Assembly: GCF_024199925.1 (NCBI RefSeq)
Contig: NZ_JANADR010000001.1
Span: 1,240,001 to 1,304,000, forward strand
From: Bradyrhizobium sp. CCGUVB1N3
Lineage (GTDB): Bacteria > Pseudomonadota > Alphaproteobacteria > Rhizobiales > Xanthobacteraceae
Reading direction: 5' to 3'
DNA: 64,000 nucleotides
The position numbers and the translations under genes are program-made. The stretch's first letter is position 1. Each line of letters starts with the position of its first letter. A model generated the notes under the pieces. It was not told where the DNA came from. It ran no database searches and saw only the letters and a program-made list of their open reading frames with translations. This document shows, piece after piece, positions 46,484 through 56,200 of this stretch.

Positions 46484-46663
46484 ATGAGCGAAGCCGAATT
46501 CAACTTGCTGCTGGATGCCGTGCGGGCCGCCATCGAGCCCGTGCCGGAGGAGGAATTCGTGCCCCGCTCGTGGAAATTCGACGCGCCGCTCAAAGCCGCC
46601 AACGACAATGAAGGCGCCTGGCCGCTGCTGCCGTTTCCGGATGGCTGGTACGCCGCCTGCTGA
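46484..46663 (+). CDS. Small protein of unknown function (59 aa)
   Basis: MSEAEFNLLLDAVRAAIEPVPEEEF, then VPRSWKFDAPLKAANDNEGAWPLLPFPDGWYAAC. An excellent GGAGGG lies close upstream of ATG 46484. The protein is acidic, with an N-terminal helix and a Trp/Pro-rich C-terminus, and has no signal peptide. I do not recognise the family. It is convergent with another small gene. Confidence 0.6.
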   Translation: MSEAEFNLLLDAVRAAIEPVPEEEFVPRSWKFDAPLKAANDNEGAWPLLPFPDGWYAAC

Positions 46664-46711
46664 GCGCGACGCCCCTCGCTCTTCTCTCTCCGCTACGTCC
46701 GTCGGAACAGG

Positions 46712-46737
46712 TCGCCGCCTCGCATGTAGCGGCGACA
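46712..46737. terminator. Terminator-like hairpin between two small convergent genes
   Basis: Arms GTCGCCGC (46712-46719) and GCGGCGAC (46730-46737) are perfect with a 10-base loop. There is no clear T-run on either side, so Rho-independent termination is uncertain. Confidence 0.4.
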
Positions 46738-46754
46738 ATCAATCAGCTTTGCAA

Positions 46755-46940
46755 TCAGCTTTGAGTGCCTGACTGGTCGTCCGACTCACGCGGGTCCCTG
46801 ACAGGACCTGCGGAGGGAAAGATGCTCTCATAGATTGCGCGGGCTTCCCGTATCAGACGGGCCCGCTCCAGCTCGGACTTCGGAATAAATCGGACGATCT
46901 CGCCCACGTGCGCTCCAGGATTTTCGGCTCGAGGATTCAT
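46755..46940 (-). CDS. Small protein of unknown function (61 aa)
   Basis: MNPRAENPGAHVGEIVRFIPKSELERARLIREARAIYESIFPSAG and a polar tail. The VRFIPKSELERARLIREARAIYESIFP segment resembles a motif I know from small unannotated rhizobial proteins. ATG 46940 and ATG 46943 are adjacent and either may be used. The protein is mostly helical and soluble. No functional evidence comes from context. Confidence 0.6.
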   Translation of the reverse strand: MNPRAENPGAHVGEIVRFIPKSELERARLIREARAIYESIFPSAGPVRDPRESDDQSGTQS

Positions 46941-47095
46941 CATCTAGGTGATGCGATCTTCATGCCAAGGCACCTGAATCGCGGTTAACCGCCAACCCCG
47001 GACAAATCCGGGTGAGTTCCGGGCGCATCACATCGGGCGGCCCGGAGGCCCGCGCGCGACGGCGTCATTTTTGTTGGAAAATCAGGAGCTTGTGA

Positions 47096-47169
47096 TGGAG
47101 GCCACGACCAGAATTGAACTGGTGTAAACGGTTTTGCAGACCGCTGCGTAACCACTCCGCCACGTGGCC
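47096..47169 (-). tRNA. tRNA-Cys (anticodon GCA)
   Basis: The minus strand folds as a 74-nt cloverleaf: acceptor GGCCACG pairing with CGTGGCC, D-arm GGCGGAGTGGTTACGC, anticodon loop in GGTCTGCAAAACC with anticodon GCA, T-loop GTTCAATTC, discriminator T as expected for tRNA-Cys, and an encoded CCA at 47096-47098. Confidence 0.96.
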
Positions 47170-47184
47170 CCGTAAGGCCGGACT

Positions 47185-47211
47185 GATATAGGGGATCAAG
47201 GACTTAGGCAA
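47185..47211 (-). promoter_or_regulatory. Weak candidate promoter of tRNA-Cys
   Basis: Toward the tRNA, TTGCCT (47206-47211) and TATATC (47185-47190) are separated by 15 bp, a little short for sigma-70. Position relative to the tRNA is right. Confidence 0.3.
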
Positions 47212-47273
47212 CCGCCTTCATCCGACTTCCCGATCAGTTGTGGAAGGTCGTCCAAATTGCGGCGGGGCGGCTG

Positions 47274-47357
47274 CTACCCAAGCATCTGCGACAGTTTGAT
47301 ACCTGCACAGATGATCATCCCCCACAGCGCGAAATTGATCTCGATCGCGGCGAGCAT
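47274..47357 (-). CDS. Putative 27-aa membrane microprotein
   Basis: ATG 47357 to TAG 47274 encodes MLAAIEINFALWGMIICAG followed by IKLSQMLG. It is a single hydrophobic helix flanked by Glu and Lys, with GGAAG about eight bases upstream of the ATG. Its size is below most gene-calling limits. The amphipathic ends and good ribosome site argue for a real membrane peptide, but conservation must be shown. Confidence 0.45.
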   Translation of the reverse strand: MLAAIEINFALWGMIICAGIKLSQMLG

Positions 47358-47534
47358 GAGCGTTCTTCCCAGGTGGCACAACTTTAGCCTGTAGTGCTCA
47401 GTGTCTACGATCGCTCAGCCTCGTCAGGGGCTCCAGCGCATAATTTCCATTTTTTTGCCACTCCTGCCTTGGTCGGGTCACAAACGTAAACAAGCGGTGG
47501 TGCCCGACTCACGGTTCCAACAGCAGGCCGGGAG

Positions 47535-48302
47535 TTACGCCCTGCCCTCGCCGGCGCCAGTCAGATATTGGCCGAGGATGTCTTCGGTTGAACCCGCGGC
47601 GGCGATCCGTCCCTCACGCAACAGGATCGCGCGGTTGCAGGTGCTCTTGATGAGATCGATGTCGTGCGAGGCGAGCACGAGGATGCCGGCGCGGGCCACG
47701 ATCGCGTCGAGCCGCTGGCGCGCTTTCTTGCGGAACTGCTGGTCACCGACGCCGATCCACTCGTCGAGCAGCACGATCTCGCCCTCGATCGCGGTTGCCA
47801 CCGCGAAAATCAGGCGCAGCATCATGCCGCTGGAATAGGTGCGCAGCGGCAGGTCGAGCCGGTCGCCGAGCTCGGTGAACTCGGCTATCTCCGCGCGCCG
47901 CGCCTCGATCTCGGTGCGCCGCGCTCCGATCACCAGCCCGCGCCGCAGGATGTTCTCGTAACCGGTCGCCTCCTCGTCGAAGCCGGCGGCGAGATCGAAC
48001 AGCGACAGGCAGCGGCCGCAGACGTCGACCGTGCCCGCGGTCGGATGGTAGATGCCGGCCAGCACTCTGAGCAGCGTGGTCTTGCCGGCGCCATTGGCGC
48101 CGATGATGCCGAGCCGGTCGCCGGCGTGGATATCGAGATCGACCCCGTTCAGTGCTGAGACAAGGTGCGGGCGCGGCGCATTGCCGGCACTCCGCAGCGT
48201 CACCGCGCGCACGAACCGGCTGCGCAGCGAGCGGTCGCGAAACGACAGCACGGGAAATGAGACCGAGACATTGCGCAGCACGATGTGGGCAGCGGAGCTC
48301 AT
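47535..48302 (-). CDS. ABC transporter ATPase for polysaccharide/teichoic-acid-type export (Wzt/KpsT-like)
   Basis: 255-aa ATPase. Walker [20 protein letters not shown], the exporter-type segment [27 protein letters not shown], signature [17 protein letters not shown] and Walker [20 protein letters not shown] fit the polysaccharide-exporting subfamily (Wzt, KpsT, TagH). No C-terminal carbohydrate-binding domain is present. It pairs with the permease upstream, from which it is separated by a palindromic repeat of about 100 bp. I start at ATG 48302; GTG 48311 would add three residues. Confidence 0.9.
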   Translation of the reverse strand: MSSAAHIVLRNVSVSFPVLSFRDRSLRSRFVRAVTLRSAGNAPRPHLVSALNGVDLDIHAGDRLGIIGANGAGKTTLLRVLAGIYHPTAGTVDVCGRCLSLFDLAAGFDEEATGYENILRRGLVIGARRTEIEARRAEIAEFTELGDRLDLPLRTYSSGMMLRLIFAVATAIEGEIVLLDEWIGVGDQQFRKKARQRLDAIVARAGILVLASHDIDLIKSTCNRAILLREGRIAAAGSTEDILGQYLTGAGEGRA

Positions 48303-48316
48303 GGCGCGCACCTAAA

Positions 48317-48416
48317 GCATGATCCGGAAAAGTGTGAAGCGGTTTTCCGGAAAGATCATGCGCAAACAACAACCTAAAGAGCGATGACGATTCATCCTAA
48401 TCTCATCGCTCTTTAG
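48317..48416. repeat. Intergenic repeat, copy 2 (GCATGATCCGGAAAAGTGTG family)
   Basis: This repeat shares its left half and much of its right half with the copy at 32025-32145. The right part is a hairpin with perfect 14-bp arms, CTAAAGAGCGATGA (48374-48387) and TCATCGCTCTTTAG (48403-48416). It overlaps the permease stop codon and lies between permease and ATPase genes of one operon, where it could reduce or tune downstream expression. Confidence 0.8.
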
Positions 48417-49210
48417 AGCCAGTACGCCACGCGATGGCGATATCTCGCGTAGCAGCCGAGGCCGATCACCGCCATGCCGACCGCGTAGAGCGATCCGAGC
48501 AGCCACTGCTCCGGATCGGCCGGCTGCGACAACAGCGGCTTGCGCACGAGATCGAGCAACGTCGCGAACGGATTGACCCGCGTCAGCCAGTGGAAGGCGG
48601 TGCCACGCACCGCGTCCTCGGTCCACATGATCGGCGTGAGGAAGAAGACGAATTGCAGGCCACTGACGATCGCCGACCCGATGTCGCGAAAGCGCGCGCA
48701 GAGCAGCCCGAGCGCGGTCGCGCCGCCGACCAGCGTGACCAGCAGGATCGCAAAGCCGGGAACGGCGAGCACCAGGGTCCAGTGCAGCGGCCAGGGCATC
48801 ACGACATAGAGCAGAACGACCAGCAGCAGATGATGAAGGAAGATGACGACGTTGCGCGCCGTCATCTGCAGTACGTGGACGATCAGGGGCGCGGGCACGG
48901 CCTTGATCAAATGGCCGGAGGCCACGAAGACGTTGGAGCCTTCCTGGAGCGTTGCTGCGATCAGGGTCCAGACGATCAGGCCGACGGCGAAGGACGGCAG
49001 GAAGACCGCGACGTCCTGCTTGAACAGCGTCGCATAGACCGTGCCGACGCTGGCGATGGTTGCCGCGAGCGTCAGAGTGATCCAGAGCGGGCCGATCACG
49101 GTGCGGCGATAACGCAAGGAGATGTCCATCAGGGCAAGCGTGCCCCAGCGGTCGAATTGCGCGCTTTGCCTGAAAATTTCCCTGGCCGCAGCCTGAATGC
49201 GACTTCCCAT
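48413..49210 (-). CDS. ABC-2 type polysaccharide export permease (Wzm/KpsM-like)
   Basis: 265-aa inner-membrane protein with about six helices. The N-terminal segment DRWGTLALMDISLRYRRTVIGPLWITLTLAATIASVGTVYATLF and the C-terminal FFLTPIMWTEDAVRGTAFHWLTRVNPFATLLDLVRKPLL match the ABC-2 exporters of O-antigen or capsule. With the neighbouring ATPase it would move a lipid-linked glycan across the inner membrane. No glycosyltransferase genes are nearby, so the substrate is unknown. Confidence 0.9.
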   Translation of the reverse strand: MGSRIQAAAREIFRQSAQFDRWGTLALMDISLRYRRTVIGPLWITLTLAATIASVGTVYATLFKQDVAVFLPSFAVGLIVWTLIAATLQEGSNVFVASGHLIKAVPAPLIVHVLQMTARNVVIFLHHLLLVVLLYVVMPWPLHWTLVLAVPGFAILLVTLVGGATALGLLCARFRDIGSAIVSGLQFVFFLTPIMWTEDAVRGTAFHWLTRVNPFATLLDLVRKPLLSQPADPEQWLLGSLYAVGMAVIGLGCYARYRHRVAYWL

Positions 49211-49315
49211 CCCGCTCCTGGCTTTCCAACGCTAGGCCCGATCACGGGATGGAAACAAATCCCCCCGAGTCTCTATCTGCCCGCTCTCCTGCGGGCAAGC
49301 CCTCGGCGCTGGCGG

Positions 49316-50056
49316 TCAGCCGCGGCGGCTGCGGCGAAAATCGCGACGGCGGCCTCGGCCTGCCGGTTTTGGCGCAAGTTCGGGCATCTCCGCCAGCACT
49401 TCGCGGTAGCGTGTTAACATCCGTTCAAAACTCGCATGCAGCGTCTCGGCAATCTCGGGCCGCTGCTGGAGGCTCGCGAGCATCATGGCCGCAGCCTCGA
49501 TGGTGGCGAGCCCGTCACGGCGCGGCTCGCGGCGCAGGCGCCCATAGCGCGAGGGCCTCGCGGGATTGAGGATCACACGCTGGCACTTCAGCATCCAGGG
49601 ATTGCGCCACCACAGCGCCTTGGCCTGGCTCCAGGTGCCGTCGAGCAGCACCACGCCCTCGATCCTGTTCAGGATGGCGCGCTGATTGTCGGCGATCTCG
49701 CCCTTGCGGGTCAGCGCGATGATCTCGGCGTCGCTATCGAGATCAGTGGCGCGCGCGGAGCCGAGATAGAGCACCGCCCAGCGCGCGGGATCCGCGACCG
49801 GCCGCCCGAGCGCCTTGGCAAGGCTCGGCCACGACAGCCCGACCCGCACCGTCGCATCGGCAAAATGCCGCGCCGTCAGCCGCGCGGTGCCGAGCGCCCT
49901 GTCCTGCTCCTGCGGATGCTGAAGGATCAGGAGCGCAACGCGGCTGTCGAGCGGCGTGACGCTGTCGCAGATGCAGAGCGGCATCGGCTTCTGGCAGTGC
50001 GGACATTCGGCGACGGGTTCGGGAGCTGCGGTGGCGACGTCAGACAGGTTCGACAT
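49316..50056 (-). CDS. DTW-domain tRNA-uridine aminocarboxypropyltransferase (TapT-like)
   Basis: 246 aa. N-terminal zinc-type cysteines are in CPHCQKPMPLCICDS, and the hallmark DGTWSQAKALWWRNPWM holds the DTW motif (here DGTW). Family members transfer the 3-amino-3-carboxypropyl group of SAM to uridine in tRNA (acp3U). The C-terminal tail is basic (KPAGRGRRRDFRRSRRG), suited to RNA binding. Start ATG 50056 (MSNLSDVA). It lies just after the RND operon on the same strand, with 57 bp between. Confidence 0.88.
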   Translation of the reverse strand: MSNLSDVATAAPEPVAECPHCQKPMPLCICDSVTPLDSRVALLILQHPQEQDRALGTARLTARHFADATVRVGLSWPSLAKALGRPVADPARWAVLYLGSARATDLDSDAEIIALTRKGEIADNQRAILNRIEGVVLLDGTWSQAKALWWRNPWMLKCQRVILNPARPSRYGRLRREPRRDGLATIEAAAMMLASLQQRPEIAETLHASFERMLTRYREVLAEMPELAPKPAGRGRRRDFRRSRRG

Positions 50057-50113
50057 CCCGCCGCTATACGCTTGGCCCAGGCCTTCAACAACCGTTATTG
50101 CCTGCAACAACCG

Positions 50114-53100
50114 TTATTCCGCGGGCGCATGCACTGCACCCGGCTCGGAACGGCGGCGCAGGCGATCGATCAAGAGATAGATCACCGGCGTCGTGTAGAG
50201 CGTCAGGATCTGCGACACGAACAGGCCGCCGATGATGGTGATGCCGAGCGGACGCCGCAGTTCGGTTCCGGGTCCCGTCGCGATGACCAGCGGTATGCCG
50301 GCAAACAGCGCCGCCATGGTCGTCATCAAGATCGGTCGGAAGCGCGCCTGGCAGGCCTCGAAGATCGCATCGGCCGAGGACAGGCCGCGCTGCCGCTCGG
50401 CGTCGAGTGCGAAGTCGACCATCATGATGCCGTTCTTCTTGACGATGCCGATCAGAAGGATGATGCCGACGAAGGCGATCACCGTCAGCGGCGTGTTGGT
50501 GAGCTGGAGCGCGAGCAGCGCCCCTAACCCGGCCGATGGCAAGGTCGAGATGATCGTGAGTGGATGGGCAAGGCTCTCGTAGAGCACGCCGAGCACGATA
50601 TACATCGCCACCAGCGCGCCAAGGATCAGCAGCGGCTGCCGGCCGCTGGTCCGGGCGAAATCGCCGGCGTTGCCGTCAAAGCTGCCGCGAATGCCTTCGG
50701 GCATGTGCAGCTCCTCGACCGCACGCTGGATGTTCTGGGTCGCGACCTGCAACGGCACGTCCGGCAAGGTGTTGAACGACACGGTCGTCGAGGGGAATCC
50801 TTGCGAGTGAAACACGGCGAGCGAAGCGAGCCCGCGCTGGGCACGGACGACGGCTGACAACGGCACCTGCACGTCATTGGCGCCCGCCACATAGATGCGC
50901 TCGAGATTGGTCGGGTCGACCTGGAATTTCGGATCGGTCTCCAGCACGATCATGTACTGGTTGCGTTGGGTGTAGATGATCGAGATCTGCCGCTGCGCAA
51001 ACGCGTTGTTCAGCGCATTGTCGATGTCCTGCACGCGGACGCCGAGCCGCGAGGCGTTCTGGCGGTCGATGGACAGGGTGAGCTGCAATCCGCCGGGATC
51101 GCGATCGGCGGAAACGTCGGTGATGCCTTCGACCGTCTCCATTCGCTTGGCGACGATCGGCGCCCACTGCTGCAACAGGTCGAGATCGGTGCTCGACAGC
51201 GTATATTGGTAGTTCGAGTCGCTCTGCCGTCCGCCGGCGCGGACGTCTTGTGCCGCGAACATGAACAGGCGGATGCCGGCGACGCGATAGAGATTGCGGC
51301 GCAGGCGATCGATGACGATCTCGGTCGAGACATAGTTCCGCTCGGCCGGCGGCTTCAGGCTGATGAACATGGTGCCGCGGTTGGAGGTGGCCGGGCCCGG
51401 CCCGCCGCCGCCCAGCACCGAGCCGATGCCGGCAACGGCCGGGTCGGCCATCACGATGTCGGCGAGCTGCTGCTGCAAGCCCAGCATCGACTGGAACGAG
51501 ATATCGGCAGACGCCCGCGTTGCGCCGATGACGAAGCCGGAGTCGTCGGTTGGAAAATAACCCTTGGGGATCTTGATGTAGAGCGTCACCGTCAGCCCGA
51601 TGGTGGCGAAGAAGACGAGCAAGGTCAGCAGCGGAAATTCGAGCCCCGTGCGCAAGGTTCGGGCATAGAAAGCGACGATGCGCGACAGTGAGCCTTCGAT
51701 GACGCGGTCGAACAGCGTCGCCGTGCCCGATGTGGTCTGCCGGATGTAATGGGCGCAGATCATCGGCGTGACCGTGAGCGAGACCAGCGTCGAGACCACG
51801 ATCGCAAAAGTCAGTGTCAGCGAGAACTCGCGCAGCAGGCGGCCGACGATGCCGTCCATGAAGATCAGCGGCGTGAACGCCGCGATCAGCGACAGGCTAA
51901 TCGACAGCACGGTGAATCCGATCTGCTTCGCCCCCTCCTGAGCTGCCTGGAACGGCCGCATGCCATGCTCGAGATTGCGGAACATGTTCTCAATCATCAC
52001 GATGGCGTCGTCGACCACGAATCCGACGGAGATCGCGAGCGCCATCAGCGACAGATTGTCGATGGAGAAGCCGGCGATCCACATCCCGGCGCAGGTCCCG
52101 GCAAGTGCAAGCGGCACCGAGATGCCGGCCGCGATGGTCGGTGTGATCCGGCGCAGGAACACGAACACCACGACCATCACCAGGATGGCGGTCGCAAGCA
52201 GCGTCCACTGCATGTCCTCGACGCTGGCGCGGATCGTGCCGGTGCGATCGACCAGCGTCGAAATCTCGACCCCTGCCGGAATCCATTGTTTCAGCTCGGG
52301 GATCAGCGCCTTGACGCGGTCGACGGTGTCGATGACGTTGGCATCGCCCTGCTTGGTGATCTGCATGATCACCGCCGGCTGCTTGTTGAACCAGGCGATC
52401 GAGCGGGCGTTGCGGACGGAATCCTCGATCTCGGCGACATCGGAGAGCCGGACGAAATTGCCGTTCGCACTCTTGATCACGATGTCGCGGAATTCCTTCG
52501 CGGTCCGCATCTGCCGGTTCAGCCCCAGCGTCTCGCTCTGGCGCTCGCCGTTGAAGATGCCGACCGGGCCGAGCGGATTGGCATTGATGATCGCGGTCCG
52601 CACGTCGTCGGTGGCGATGCCGGCATTCGACAGCGCGACCGGATTGAGCTGGATGCGAACCGCCGGCTGGTCAGCACCGCTGATCGTCACATTGCCTACG
52701 CCCGGCACCTGCGAGATGCGCTGTGCCAGCACGGTATCGGCGACGTCGTAGATCGCACTGGTGGTGAGGGTTTTCGAGGTCAGTGCCAGCACGTAGACCG
52801 GGGCGCCCGCCGTGTTGGCCTTGCGGAAGCGCGGCAGCGCCGGCAGATCGCTCGGCAGGTCCACCAGGGAGGCGTTGATGGCGGCCTGCACGTCGCGTGC
52901 AGCCCGATCGATGTCGCGGCCGATGTTGAATTGCAGCTGAATACTGCTGACGCCGAGCGAGCTGGTCGAGGTGATCTGATTGATGCCGGCAATCTCACCC
53001 AAGCGCCGCTCCAGCGGCGCGGCGACGGTTGCCGCCATTACGGAAGGATCGGCGCCAGGGCGGCTTGCGGAGACGAAGATGGCGGGAAAATCGACGTTCG

Positions 53101-53215
53101 GCACCGAGGAGACGGGCAGGAACTCGTAGGCCACGACGCCCAGGAGAAACAGCCCGATCGAAAGCAGCGTGGTGGCGACGGGCCTGCGGATGAAGGGCTC
53201 CGAGATCGATGCCAT
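50114..53215 (-). CDS. mdtC: RND efflux pump, MdtC-like
   Basis: 1033-aa inner-membrane proton-driven pump. The opening SISEPFIRRPVATTLLSIGLFLLGVVAYEFLPVSSVPNVDFP is typical. Twelve membrane helices flank two large periplasmic domains. Segments such as GFVVDDAIVMIENMFRNLEHG (helix 4 proton-relay Asp region) and GIVKKNGIMMVDFALDAE are intact. Order and lengths match the MdtB-MdtC/MuxB-MuxC pair that works as a mixed trimer. I start at ATG 53215, sharing a base with the mdtB stop (TGATG), with GAGGG upstream; GTG 53218 is an alternative. Confidence 0.93.
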   Translation of the reverse strand: MASISEPFIRRPVATTLLSIGLFLLGVVAYEFLPVSSVPNVDFPAIFVSASRPGADPSVMAATVAAPLERRLGEIAGINQITSTSSLGVSSIQLQFNIGRDIDRAARDVQAAINASLVDLPSDLPALPRFRKANTAGAPVYVLALTSKTLTTSAIYDVADTVLAQRISQVPGVGNVTISGADQPAVRIQLNPVALSNAGIATDDVRTAIINANPLGPVGIFNGERQSETLGLNRQMRTAKEFRDIVIKSANGNFVRLSDVAEIEDSVRNARSIAWFNKQPAVIMQITKQGDANVIDTVDRVKALIPELKQWIPAGVEISTLVDRTGTIRASVEDMQWTLLATAILVMVVVFVFLRRITPTIAAGISVPLALAGTCAGMWIAGFSIDNLSLMALAISVGFVVDDAIVMIENMFRNLEHGMRPFQAAQEGAKQIGFTVLSISLSLIAAFTPLIFMDGIVGRLLREFSLTLTFAIVVSTLVSLTVTPMICAHYIRQTTSGTATLFDRVIEGSLSRIVAFYARTLRTGLEFPLLTLLVFFATIGLTVTLYIKIPKGYFPTDDSGFVIGATRASADISFQSMLGLQQQLADIVMADPAVAGIGSVLGGGGPGPATSNRGTMFISLKPPAERNYVSTEIVIDRLRRNLYRVAGIRLFMFAAQDVRAGGRQSDSNYQYTLSSTDLDLLQQWAPIVAKRMETVEGITDVSADRDPGGLQLTLSIDRQNASRLGVRVQDIDNALNNAFAQRQISIIYTQRNQYMIVLETDPKFQVDPTNLERIYVAGANDVQVPLSAVVRAQRGLASLAVFHSQGFPSTTVSFNTLPDVPLQVATQNIQRAVEELHMPEGIRGSFDGNAGDFARTSGRQPLLILGALVAMYIVLGVLYESLAHPLTIISTLPSAGLGALLALQLTNTPLTVIAFVGIILLIGIVKKNGIMMVDFALDAERQRGLSSADAIFEACQARFRPILMTTMAALFAGIPLVIATGPGTELRRPLGITIIGGLFVSQILTLYTTPVIYLLIDRLRRRSEPGAVHAPAE

Positions 53216-56200
53216 CACATGCCCTCGGTTGCGCCCGCAACCGGCGGGCCTCCCGGCTCGACCGGGGGCAGCGCGCGCTCGAGGCGGCGGTTGATCCGGT
53301 CGAGCGCGAGATAGATCACCGGGGTGGTGTAGAGCGTCAGCAACTGGCTGAGCAGAAGGCCGCCGATGATGGAGATGCCGAGTGGAAAGCGCAGCTCCGA
53401 GCCGGTGCCGCTTTCGATCGCAAGCGGAAGCGCGCCGAACAGCGCCGCGAGCGTCGTCATCATGATCGGGCGGAAGCGCAACAGGCAGGCCTGAACGATC
53501 GCTTCCGTCGGCGCCATCCCCTGCCCACGCTCTGCTTCCAGCGCGAAGTCGATCATCATGATGGCGTTCTTCTTGACGATGCCCATCAGGAGGATGATGC
53601 CGATCAGGCCGATGACGGAGAGGTCCTGCCCGAACAGCACCAGTGCCAGGATCGCGCCGACGCCGGCGGACGGCAGCGTCGACAGGATCGTGATCGGATG
53701 GATGTAGCTCTCATAGAGCACGCCCAGCACGATGTAGATCGTGATGACGGCAGCAAGCAGCAGCCAGGGCTGCCCGGCGAGCGCCTTGGCGAATTCGGCG
53801 GCATCGCCAGCGTAGACGCCGACGATGCTGCCAGGCATGCCGATGCGGGTCTCGATCGCCTTCACCGCGTCGACTGCGTCGCCGAGAGCTGCGCCCGGTG
53901 CCAGGTTGAAGCTGAGCGAGACCGCCGGGAATTGCGCCTGGTGCGAGATCGCCAGCGGCGCCGTCGTCCGTGTGAGCGTCGCCACGGCCGACAGCGGCAC
54001 TTGGGCGTTGGGCGCGCCAACCGTGGCGCTCGCTCCGCCCGGCAGATAGAGTTTTGACAGGATCGACGGATCGCGCTGGTACATCGGCAGCGCCTCCAGC
54101 ACCACGCGGTACTGGTTGGCCTGGCCGTAGATGGTGGAAATCTGCCGCTGCGCGAAGGCGTCGTTCAGGGTGTCGGTGACGGCTTGCAGGTTGACGCCGA
54201 GCTGGCCGGCGCGGGTTCGGTCGATGTCGAGCTGAGCGCGCAAGCCGCCTTCCTGTGCCTCCGATGATACGTCGCGGAACAGCGGATCGCGCCGCATCTC
54301 GGCGACCAGCTTGCGCGACCATTCCGAGACGGATGCCGCGTCGGTGCCGGTGAGCGTGTACTGATATTGCGAGCGGCTCGACTGGGTCGAGATCTGCACG
54401 TCCTGGACCGGCTGGAAGTACACGGTCATGCCGGGGATCGCGGCAACCCTGTTCTTCAGCCTGTCAATGACCACGCTGACGTCGTCGCGCCGCTCGCCGC
54501 GCGGCTTGAGCGTCATGACGAGGCGCCCGACATTGGTGGTCGGGTTGACGGAGCCCGCCCCGATCACCGAGACGACGCCGACCACGTCGGGATCGGCCTT
54601 GATGGCATCGGCGGCCTCGGTCTGCCGCTTCTGCATCTCGGCGAAGGAGACGTCGGCGCCGGCCTCCGTCACTGCCGTGATCGAGGCCGTATCCTGGAGC
54701 GGCAGAAAGCCCTTGGGCGCGACAACGTAGAGAGCCAGGGTCGCGATCAGCGTCGCGAAGGTCACGACCAGCGTCGCGCGCTGATGCTCCAGCACCCATA
54801 ACAGGCTGCGGTGATAGAAGCCGACGGTCCAGTCGATGAAGCGGCTGACCGCGGCGAGCCCCGGGACCGCCAATTCCTCATGGGCGTGCTTGAGGAGGCG
54901 CGAGCACATCATCGGCGTCAGGGTGAGCGAGACCACCGCCGAGGTCACGACCGCGATCGTCAGCGTCAGCGCGAATTCGCGGAACATCCGACCCACGAGG
55001 CCCGACATGAACAGAAGCGGGATGAAGACGGCGATCAGCGACACGGTCAGCGAGATCACGGTGAAACCGATCTCGCTCGCGCCGCGGAGCGAGGCCTGCA
55101 TCGCGGTCTCGCCATTCTCCATGTGGCGGACGATGTTCTCGATCATCACGATGGCATCGTCGACCACGAAGCCTGTGCCTATGGTCAGCGCCATCAGCGA
55201 CAGATTGTCGAGGCTGAAACCGGCGAAGTACATGATGCCGAAGCTCGTGATCAGCGACAGCGGCAGCGCGACGCCGGCGATCACGGTCGCACGCAGCGAG
55301 CGCAGGAACAGCAGCACGACCAGCGTTACCAGCACGACGGCGAGGATCAGCGTGAACTGCACGTCATGGACGGAGGCCCGGATGGTGACGGTCCGGTCCG
55401 AGACCACGGTCAGGTTCACGCCGGCCGGGATCGTGCGCTGGACTTTCGGGATCTCCGCCCGGATCTGGCTGACCACGTCGATCACGTTGGCGCCGGGCTG
55501 GCGCTGGATGTCGATGATCACCGCCGGCGTGCCCTGATACCAGCCGCCGGTCCGGTCGTTTTCCAGGCCGTCGACGATCTGCGCGATATCACCGATGGTG
55601 ACGGGCGAGCCGTTGCGATAGGCCACGATGACCGGCCGGTAGGCATCGGCCGCGGCGATCTGGTCGTTGGCCGCGATCAGGTAGGACTGCTGCGCGCCGT
55701 CGAGCGAACCCTTCGGCCCCGAGACGTTGGCATTGGAGACCGCGCTGCGCAGATCCTCCATGGCGATGCCGTAGGCGGCAAGCCGCGCGAGGTCGGCCTG
55801 GATGCGCACCGCCGGTTTCAGCCCGCCCAGCACGGAGACGCGGCCAACGCCGGAAATCTGGCTCAGCCGCTGCGCCAGGATCGTATCCGCGATGTCGCTC
55901 ATCGCCCGCAGCGAGATCGTGTCGGAGCGCAGCGCAAGGGTCATGACCGGCGCATCCGCCGGGTTCACCTTGGCGTAGGTCGGCGGATAAGGCAGCGTCC
56001 TTGGCAGCACGCCGGCGGCTGCGTTGATCGCGGCCTGCACGTCCTGCGTCGCGCCGTCGATGTCGCGGTTGAGATCGAATTGCAGCGAGATCTGGCTGAC
56101 GCCGAACGAGCTCGTCGAGTTCATCGCCGACAATGACGGGATCTGGCCAAGCTGCCGCTCCAGCGGGGCGGTAATGAGCGAGGCGATGACGTCGGGGCTC

